Shown piece by piece: positions 7,492 to 11,678 of a stretch of DNA of 11,678 nucleotides. The notes under the pieces were generated by a model. It had not been told where the DNA came from. It was given only the letters and a program-made list of their open reading frames with translations, and ran no database searches. Location: the NCBI GenBank assembly GCA_023432565.1, contig JAEYUL010000162.1, positions 1-11,678 of the forward strand, written 5' to 3'. The position numbers were made by a program, and so were the translations under genes. Source of the DNA: Actinomycetes bacterium (lineage in GTDB: Bacteria > Actinomycetota > Actinomycetes > Actinomycetales > Cellulomonadaceae). The number at the start of each line of letters is the position of its first letter. Within the stretch, counting starts at the first letter, position 1.

Positions 7492-7510
7492 GGCGATGTC
7501 CGAAATCGCC
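7492..7510. promoter_or_regulatory. Small perfect inverted repeat between tesB and MMPL genes
   Basis: GGCGAT (7492-7497) and ATCGCC (7505-7510) form a perfect 6-bp dyad with a 7-base centre. It sits about 30 bases after the tesB stop and about 30 bases before the MMPL start. It could be a weak terminator for tesB or an operator for a regulator of the transporter; there is no T-tract. The stretch is locally less GC-rich than its surroundings, which fits a regulatory gap. Confidence 0.3.
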
Positions 7511-7540
7511 TCTCACCTGCGACTGTGTCGTTCGCCACGG

Positions 7541-8404
7541 TCAGGGCAGGCGGACCATCCCCTCCTGCGCGATCGACGCGACGAGGGTGCCGTCGCGCGT
7601 GAAGACCCGGGCCGCCCCGAGCCCTCGACCGCCCTGCGCGCTGGGCGTCGACTGCACGTACAGCAGCCAGTCGTCGACGCGGGCGTCGCGGTGCCACCAG
7701 ATCGCGTGGTCGAGGCTCGCGATGGCCATGCCGGGCGTGACCCACGAGCGTCCGGCACGTCGCAGCACCGGCTCGAGCATGACCTGGTCGCACGCGAAGG
7801 CCAGCAGCGCGCGGTGCAGCAGCTGGTCGTCCGGCAGCGGCGAGCGTGCGCGGATCCAGACCATCTGACGGCCTGTGCGCTCGGGTGCGGGCCCGAGGTA
7901 GAGAGCGCCCTCGACGTGCCGCACGTCGAACGCCGACTCCTGCGACCAGAACTTCGCGACGGGGTGGTCGATGGGGCCGAGCACGTCGAACACCGAGCGC
8001 ACGTCCTCGGGGTCCGGCACGCCGGACGGCATCGTCTCGGCGTAGTCGATGCCCTCCTGCTCGACCTGGAACGAGGCGATCATCGACAGGATCGGCTCGC
8101 CGCGCTGCAGCGCGTGCGTGCGGCGAGCCGTGAACGAGCGCCCGTCGCGCAGCCGTTCGACCGCGAAGGTGATCGGCTCGTCGATGACCCCCGCCCGCAG
8201 GAAGTACCCGTGCAGCGAGTGGGGCAGCCGGTCGGCGTCGACGGTCGCACCGGCCGCGAGCAGCGCCTGAGCGAGAACCTGACCGCCGAACACCCGGCCG
8301 TGCGGCTGAGGCAGGCTGGACCCGGCGAACCGGTCCGGGTCCTGCGGGTCGGGCTGCAGACGCAGCGCCTCGAGCACCACGCGGGTGGGGTCCGTGGTCG
8401 TCAT
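7541..8404 (-). CDS. tesB: Acyl-CoA thioesterase II (TesB type, double hot-dog)
   Basis: 287 residues, the usual size of TesB. Two fused hot-dog halves are visible: the first with the conserved SLPQPHGRVFGGQVLAQALL (residues 30-49) and PHSLHGYFLRAG (61-72), the second with LLAFACDQVML and ASLDHAIWWHRD. Aligned by eye to the E. coli Asp204/Thr228/Gln278 triad, I find Asp206 (ACDQVML), Ser230 (ASLDHAIWWHR) and Gln280 (ASIAQEGMVR), so Thr is replaced by Ser, a conservative change that keeps the hydroxyl. The enzyme hydrolyses medium and long acyl-CoAs to fatty acid and CoA in the cytoplasm. ATG 8404 has only a weak purine stretch before it. The gene starts 22 bases after the globin stop on the same strand, so they may share a transcript. 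Confidence 0.95.
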   Translation of the reverse strand: MTTTDPTRVVLEALRLQPDPQDPDRFAGSSLPQPHGRVFGGQVLAQALLAAGATVDADRLPHSLHGYFLRAGVIDEPITFAVERLRDGRSFTARRTHALQRGEPILSMIASFQVEQEGIDYAETMPSGVPDPEDVRSVFDVLGPIDHPVAKFWSQESAFDVRHVEGALYLGPAPERTGRQMVWIRARSPLPDDQLLHRALLAFACDQVMLEPVLRRAGRSWVTPGMAIASLDHAIWWHRDARVDDWLLYVQSTPSAQGGRGLGAARVFTRDGTLVASIAQEGMVRLP

Positions 8405-8426
8405 GCCACGCAGACTCTCATGCGGC

Positions 8427-8810
8427 TCAGTCCTCGAACGTGTTGATCAGCGAGTGCGCTGCTCGCTCGAGGTAGTCCCACAGCTCGGCCCGGTGCAGCG
8501 GAGCGAGGTCGAGCGAGTCGACGGCGGTGCGCATGTGCGTCAGCCAGGCGTCGCGGGCCGCCGGGTTGACCTTGTACGGCGCGTGGCGCATGCGCAGCCT
8601 CGGGTGGCCGCGTTCCTGCGAGTAGGTCGTGGGACCGCCCCAGTACTGCTCGAGGAAGGCCGTCAACCGCTGCTCGGCCGGGCCGAGGTCCTCCTCGGGG
8701 TACATCGGCCGCAGCAGAGGGTCCTCAGCGACGCCCTCGTAGAAGCGCGCGACGAGCGCCGCGAACGTCTCGTGACCGCCCACCGCCTCGTAGAAGGAAT
8801 CGGTTCTCAC
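8427..8810 (-). CDS. glbO: Group II truncated haemoglobin (GlbO-like)
   Basis: 127 residues from GTG 8810; GAGGA at 8822-8818 lies seven bases before it. The fold is the short 2-on-2 globin. Key positions match what I recall of M. tuberculosis trHbO, shifted by one residue: B10 Tyr24 (ARFYEGV), CD1 Tyr37 (PMYPEED), proximal F8 His76 (RMRHAPY) and G8 Trp89 (DAWLTHM). Trp at G8 and Tyr at CD1 are the marks of group II. The segment FLEQYWGGPTTYSQERGHPRLRMRH is strongly conserved in the family. The protein binds haem and oxygen; proposed roles include oxygen delivery, peroxidase-like chemistry and defence against reactive nitrogen or oxygen species. Its position after ptsI and before tesB suggests a housekeeping locus rather than a dedicated stress operon. 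Confidence 0.96.
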   Translation of the reverse strand: MRTDSFYEAVGGHETFAALVARFYEGVAEDPLLRPMYPEEDLGPAEQRLTAFLEQYWGGPTTYSQERGHPRLRMRHAPYKVNPAARDAWLTHMRTAVDSLDLAPLHRAELWDYLERAAHSLINTFED

Positions 8811-8832
8811 CTGGCCATCCTCACACGCGGGG

Positions 8833-8857
8833 GGCCCGGGCCACCGGGACCCGGGCC
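8833..8857 (-). terminator. GC-rich hairpin just after the ptsI stop
   Basis: GGCCCGGG (8833-8840) and CCCGGGCC (8850-8857) pair perfectly over 8 bp with a 9-base loop. On the coding strand it begins directly after the ptsI TGA (8861-8859), and the globin ribosome site (8822-8818) comes after it. There is no U-tract, which is common for terminators in GC-rich actinobacteria. It may end or reduce ptsI transcription before the globin gene, or protect a processed 3' end. Confidence 0.5.
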
Positions 8858-8858
8858 G

Positions 8859-10553
8859 TCACAGCCCGAGCTCGGCGAGCACGGGCAGCGCGGCCCGCAC
8901 GGTCTCGCGGGCGTCCTGCGCGGACTGCGCGGCCAGGGCGAGCCCGGCGAGCCTGGTGCACTCCTCGAAGGTCGTGGCCTGCAGCACGGCCGCGACGTCG
9001 GCAAGTGCCCGCGGCGTCATCGACAGCGACGTGACCCCGAGCCCGACGAGCACGACCGCGAGCGCCGGGACGGCGGCCGCCTCGCCGCACACGCCGACCG
9101 GGCGTCCCTGCGCGGCACCGCCGCGGCACGTCTCGGCGACGAGTCGCAGCACCGCGGGGTGCCAGGCGTCGGACAGGTGCGCGACGGTGCCGAGCAGCCG
9201 GTCGGCGGCCATCGCGTACTGCGTGAGGTCGTTGGTGCCGATGCTCGCGAACGCCGCGTGCGCCAGGATCCGGTCGGCCAGGAGCGCGGCGCTCGGCACC
9301 TCGACCATGACGCCCGCGGTCGACAGACCGTGCCGCGCGCAGCGCTCGACGAAGTCCTGGGTCTCGTCCACGGTCGCGACCATCGGTGCCATGACCCACA
9401 CGTCCGCGGTCTCGGCCTGGGCGGCGCGCGCGATCGCGGTGAGCTGGTCCTCGAGGACCTCGGGGTGCGCCGCGGCGGTGCGCAGTCCCCGCACCCCGAG
9501 CGCAGGGTTGGCCTCGTCGTCCGAGGTGAGGAACGGCATGGGCTTGTCGGCGCCGGCGTCCAGGGTGCGGATCACGACCTTGCGTCCGGCGAACGCGGCG
9601 AACACCTGTCGGTAGGCGTTCACCTGCTCGTCGATGCCGGGCGCCTCGTCGCGGTCCAGGAACTCGAACTCCGTGCGGAACAGCCCGATGCCCTGCGCGC
9701 CCGCGAGCACCGCGGCCTGCGCGTCGGCCGGGGCGCCGACGTTCGCGAGCAGCTCGACCCGGTGGCCGTCGGCCGTGCGGCCGTCGCCGTCGAACGTGCG
9801 CGCGGTCGCGGCGAGCGCCCTGGCCCGCGCGACCTGGTCGTCGTCGGGGTGCAGCGTGACCGTGCCCGCGCCGCCGTCGACGAGCAGCAGGTCGCCGTCG
9901 GCCACCTGGGTGTCCAGCCCGCGCGCCGCGACGACCGCGGGGATGCCGCGCGCGCGGGCAAGGATCGCGGTGTGCGCCGTCGGGCCGCCCGCAGACGTCG
10001 CGATCGCGAGCACCCGGTCGGTGTCGAGCGTCGCGACCAGCGCGGGGGCGAGGTCGACCGCGACGAGCACGAACGGCTCGTCGCGCTGCGGGACGCCCGG
10101 CGCGGGGCGCCCGGTCAGGTCGGCGACGAGGCGGTCACGCACGTCGTGGATGTCCCGGGTGCGCTCGGCGAACAGCCCGCCCAGCGCCTCGAACTGGGCC
10201 GCGACCTCCTCGGCGGCCTCCCACACGGCACGCTCGGGCACGAGGTGGTCGTCCATGACGCGGTGCACCGCGTCCGCGACCAGGGTCGGGTCGGCAGCGA
10301 TGGCAGCGGTCGCGCGCAGCACGTCGGCGGCGTCACCCGTCGCGGCGTCGGCGGCCTCGTCCAGTGCGGTGCGCACGCGCGCCGAGGCCTGCCCGATGCG
10401 CTCGGCAGCCGCGCGGTGGTCCGCGCTGGGAGGCTGCCGGCGCCCGGACGGCGGCTCGGTGACCGGCGGGGGCATGAGCACGGCGGGCGCGACGGCTCTC
10501 CCTGGGCTCACGCCCAGGCCCGGGATCACCGTGGGCGGCTCAGTGGCACTCAC
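8859..10553 (-). CDS. ptsI: PTS enzyme I (phosphoenolpyruvate-protein phosphotransferase)
   Basis: 564 residues from GTG 10553, close to the usual 560-575. EI takes phosphate from PEP onto a histidine and hands it to HPr, starting the sugar phosphotransferase relay in the cytoplasm. The N-terminal half opens with PGLGVSPGRAVAPAV and has a helical HPr-binding part; the phospho-His is His194 in TSAGGPTAHTAILARARGIPAVV. The C-terminal PEP-binding barrel shows GLFRTEFEF (Arg294), RTLDAGADKPMPF (Arg329), NPALGVRGLR, GVMVEVPSAAL (Glu418), SIGTNDLTQYAMAADR (Asn441, Asp442) and GVCGEAAA (Cys489). All expected catalytic residues are present. GAGGAGGT at 10569-10562, 8 bases ahead, decides the GTG start over an upstream in-frame one at 10622. 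It is divergent from the EIIB-EIIA pair, so a shared control region is likely. No HPr gene is adjacent. Confidence 0.97.
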   Translation of the reverse strand: MSATEPPTVIPGLGVSPGRAVAPAVLMPPPVTEPPSGRRQPPSADHRAAAERIGQASARVRTALDEAADAATGDAADVLRATAAIAADPTLVADAVHRVMDDHLVPERAVWEAAEEVAAQFEALGGLFAERTRDIHDVRDRLVADLTGRPAPGVPQRDEPFVLVAVDLAPALVATLDTDRVLAIATSAGGPTAHTAILARARGIPAVVAARGLDTQVADGDLLLVDGGAGTVTLHPDDDQVARARALAATARTFDGDGRTADGHRVELLANVGAPADAQAAVLAGAQGIGLFRTEFEFLDRDEAPGIDEQVNAYRQVFAAFAGRKVVIRTLDAGADKPMPFLTSDDEANPALGVRGLRTAAAHPEVLEDQLTAIARAAQAETADVWVMAPMVATVDETQDFVERCARHGLSTAGVMVEVPSAALLADRILAHAAFASIGTNDLTQYAMAADRLLGTVAHLSDAWHPAVLRLVAETCRGGAAQGRPVGVCGEAAAVPALAVVLVGLGVTSLSMTPRALADVAAVLQATTFEECTRLAGLALAAQSAQDARETVRAALPVLAELGL

Positions 10554-10731
10554 GCGCTGCGACCTCCTCGTCGTCTCCTGTGCAGTGTGGCCCGCACGTC
10601 TCGCGCGCCGCCACCCGGACACGCAGGGTGCGGGCCGGGCCGGGCGTTAGGCTGGTCACGCAGCGACGGCCAGGTCGCGCACGGCAGTTCCGACGCGCGG
10701 CGTGCGGAGCGGATCAGAGCGGGAGTCGTAC
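10554..10731. promoter_or_regulatory. Divergent control region between ptsI and the EIIB-EIIA pair
   Basis: 178 bases separate the two starts. The sequence holds the ptsI ribosome site (GAGGAGGT, minus strand, 10569-10562) and the EIIB one (GGGAG, plus strand, 10721-10725). A TAGGCT at 10648-10653 resembles an actinobacterial -10 element for the plus direction, with no clear -35 partner, and would give a leader of roughly 70 bases. I could not identify a convincing minus-strand promoter or an operator dyad. Confidence 0.4.
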
Positions 10732-10962
10732 GTGAGCAAGGCAGAGCAGATCCTCGCGGCGCTGGGCGGCGACTCGAACGTGGTCGACCTGGAGCCGTGC
10801 ATCACGCGTCTGCGGGTCGAGGTCGGCGACGCCCAGCTGGTCGACGAGCAGGCGCTCAAGGCGTCGGGTGCGTTCGGCGTCGTGCGCTCCGGTCGCATCG
10901 TGCAGGTGATCGTCGGCCCCGAGGCCGACAACCTCGCCGCCGAGCTCGACTCGCTGCGCTGA
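10732..10962 (+). CDS. PTS EIIB, glucose/N-acetylglucosamine family, stand-alone domain
   Basis: 76 residues from GTG 10732; GGGAG at 10721-10725, six bases ahead, favours it over the in-frame GTG at 10702. The whole protein is one EIIB domain of the glucose family (PF00367 type): KAEQILAALGG, then NVVDLEPCITRLRVEV with phosphorylatable Cys23, and ASGAFGVVRSGRIVQVIVGPEA near the end. The domain accepts phosphate from EIIA and passes it to the sugar held by the membrane EIIC. In many bacteria it is fused to EIIC; here it is separate, as in some actinobacterial N-acetylglucosamine systems. It is followed 23 bases later by the EIIA gene. The sugar cannot be decided from EIIB alone. Confidence 0.93.
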   Translation: MSKAEQILAALGGDSNVVDLEPCITRLRVEVGDAQLVDEQALKASGAFGVVRSGRIVQVIVGPEADNLAAELDSLR

Positions 10963-10985
10963 CCCGGCGCGCGCGGCTACCCACC

Positions 10986-11447
10986 ATGAGCGAGCTGCGC
11001 GCGGTCGCGCCCGTCTCCGGCGTCGTGCACGCCATCGGCCAGGTGCCCGACCCGGTGTTCGCCGAGCAGGTCGTCGGCCCCGGCGTCGCGATCCTGCCCG
11101 ACCACGTGGCGCGGCTCGACGTGATCGCGCCGTGCGACGGCGTGGTCGGCGCTCTGCACCCCCACGCGTTCGCGCTCGAGGCGGACGACGAGCGGTCCGT
11201 GCTCGTCCACCTGGGCATCGACACCGTGCGCCTGGCCGGGCTCGGGTTCGAGGTGCTCGTCGAGCGCGGTCAGCGCGTGGCCGCGGGCCAGCGCCTGCTC
11301 ACGTTCTCCCCGGTCGACGTCGCCGCCTCGGGGATGTCGACGATGTGCCCGGTGGTCGCGCTGCAGGCCGACCCCGCCGCGATCCGCCTGGAGGTGGCGC
11401 CGGGGGACCGGGTGCGCGCGGGCGACCCGCTGCTGGTCTGGCAGTGA
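10986..11447 (+). CDS. crr: PTS EIIA, glucose family (Crr-like), stand-alone domain
   Basis: 153 residues, a little shorter than E. coli EIIA-Glc (169). Family marks appear in order: VAPVSGVVHAIGQVPDPVF at the start, GPGVAILP, the HPHAFALE segment with the first conserved histidine His60, VLVHLGIDTVRLAGLGFEVLV with the phospho-acceptor His75, and GQRVAAGQRLLTFSPV. It takes phosphate from HPr on His75 and gives it to Cys of EIIB. In enteric bacteria this protein also controls catabolite repression; whether it does so here is not shown. The ATG lacks a clear ribosome site, so it may depend on translation of EIIB just upstream. Its stop is only 10 bases from the stop of the convergent gene on the right. 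The symbol crr is by family; it is not known which EIIC it serves. Confidence 0.94.
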   Translation: MSELRAVAPVSGVVHAIGQVPDPVFAEQVVGPGVAILPDHVARLDVIAPCDGVVGALHPHAFALEADDERSVLVHLGIDTVRLAGLGFEVLVERGQRVAAGQRLLTFSPVDVAASGMSTMCPVVALQADPAAIRLEVAPGDRVRAGDPLLVWQ

Positions 11448-11457
11448 CCGGGCGCGC

Positions 11458-11678
11458 TCAGGGCTGCGGCGGGTCCTGACGCGGGGGACGCAGCGCCTCC
11501 TCGACGGGCGTGTCACGCGGGTCCTGCGGCGTGCCCGCGTCGCCCTGGCGTGCGGTGCCCGCCTCGTCGTCCCCGGCCTCGGCGTCGCCGGCCCCGTCGT
11601 CCCTGGCCTCGTCGCGCGCGGTCGTCGGCTCGGACGTGGTCGCGCCGTCGGCAGCCGCGTCGGACCTCGTCGCCGCGC
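11458..11678 (-). CDS. C-terminal tail of an unidentified protein, start beyond window
   Basis: The frame is open from the right edge to TGA at 11460-11458, giving 72 complete residues. Codons end in G or C almost throughout, as in host genes. The stretch is low in complexity and rich in Ala, Asp, Glu, Gly, Thr and Pro (for example ARDEARDDGAGDAEAGDDEAG), ending VEEALRPPRQDPPQP. It is acidic, lacks hydrophobic segments and is probably unstructured. Such tails occur on many actinobacterial proteins, often membrane proteins, so it gives no clue to function. The coding call rests on codon pattern alone; another frame could be the true one. It converges with the EIIA gene, with just ten bases between the stops and no visible terminator. 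Confidence 0.55.
   Translation of the reverse strand, partial: AATRSDAAADGATTSEPTTARDEARDDGAGDAEAGDDEAGTARQGDAGTPQDPRDTPVEEALRPPRQDPPQP

Noticed and set aside
5287..7602. A plus-strand open frame of about 770 codons opposite the MMPL gene.
   Set aside because: Its product is a run of His, Arg, Asp, Glu and Gln with no family motif, as expected for the antisense of a GC-rich membrane protein.
10554..10622. A longer ptsI product starting at 10622.
   Set aside because: The extra 23 residues are basic and unlike any EI N-terminus; GAGGAGGT before GTG 10553 sets the start.
8385..11447. A plus-strand open frame of about 1020 codons opposite the globin and ptsI genes.
   Set aside because: It is the antisense shadow of GC-rich codons. 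The minus-strand proteins have full sets of family motifs, and only its last part (10986-11447) is a real gene, the EIIA.
1..11678. CRISPR arrays, tRNA or rRNA genes, insertion sequences and defence systems.
   Set aside because: I looked for regularly spaced repeats, clover-leaf patterns, transposase motifs and known defence-gene motifs and saw none. The only tandem array is the short decamer run at 2401-2450, which has no spacers.

Overview
The window looks like chromosome of a very high-GC actinobacterium. Almost every host gene ends its codons in G or C, long antisense frames stay open, and the gene content is actinobacterial: a group II truncated haemoglobin of GlbO type, a stand-alone topoisomerase IB, an SDR-DUF2867 fusion protein, an MMPL exporter and a glucose-family PTS split into separate small subunits. 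A Cellulomonas-like relative in the Micrococcales is my best guess, but nothing in the sequence proves the genus.

Layout. (1) Bases 1-1042, minus strand: the first 347 residues of a large serine recombinase that runs off the left edge. Its base composition and codon use are less GC-extreme than the rest, so it probably marks the right end of an integrated phage or conjugative element lying to the left. (2) Bases 1043-1418: no supportable gene; this is the likely element/host junction and the leader of the next gene. (3) Bases 1419-2374, plus strand: a hot-dog fold acyl-CoA thioesterase, overlapped by GTGA with an unrecognised 153-residue protein. (4) Bases 2375-2485: a short convergent gap holding five tandem 10-bp repeats. 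(5) Bases 2486-10553, minus strand: six genes in a row, transcribed ptsI (PTS enzyme I), truncated haemoglobin, TesB-type thioesterase, MMPL transporter, topoisomerase IB, SDR-DUF2867. A GC-rich hairpin separates ptsI from the globin gene and a smaller one lies between tesB and the MMPL gene, so this need not be one transcript. (6) Bases 10732-11447, plus strand and divergent from ptsI: a stand-alone PTS EIIB domain and a stand-alone EIIA domain of the glucose family. (7) Bases 11458-11678, minus strand: the acidic C-terminal tail of an unidentified protein that starts beyond the right edge.

How the genes work together. EI, EIIA and EIIB are three links of one phosphate relay (PEP to EI to HPr to EIIA to EIIB to sugar), and all three keep their phosphorylatable residues (His194, His75, Cys23). 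HPr and the membrane EIIC are not in the window. Two acyl-CoA thioesterases and an MMPL exporter suggest lipid or acyl handling nearby, but the link between them is only by position.

I found no defence system, CRISPR array, RNA gene or clearly new system. The points most worth checking are the recombinase boundary with its presumed attachment site, the unknown GTGA-coupled gene, the decamer repeat and the split PTS.
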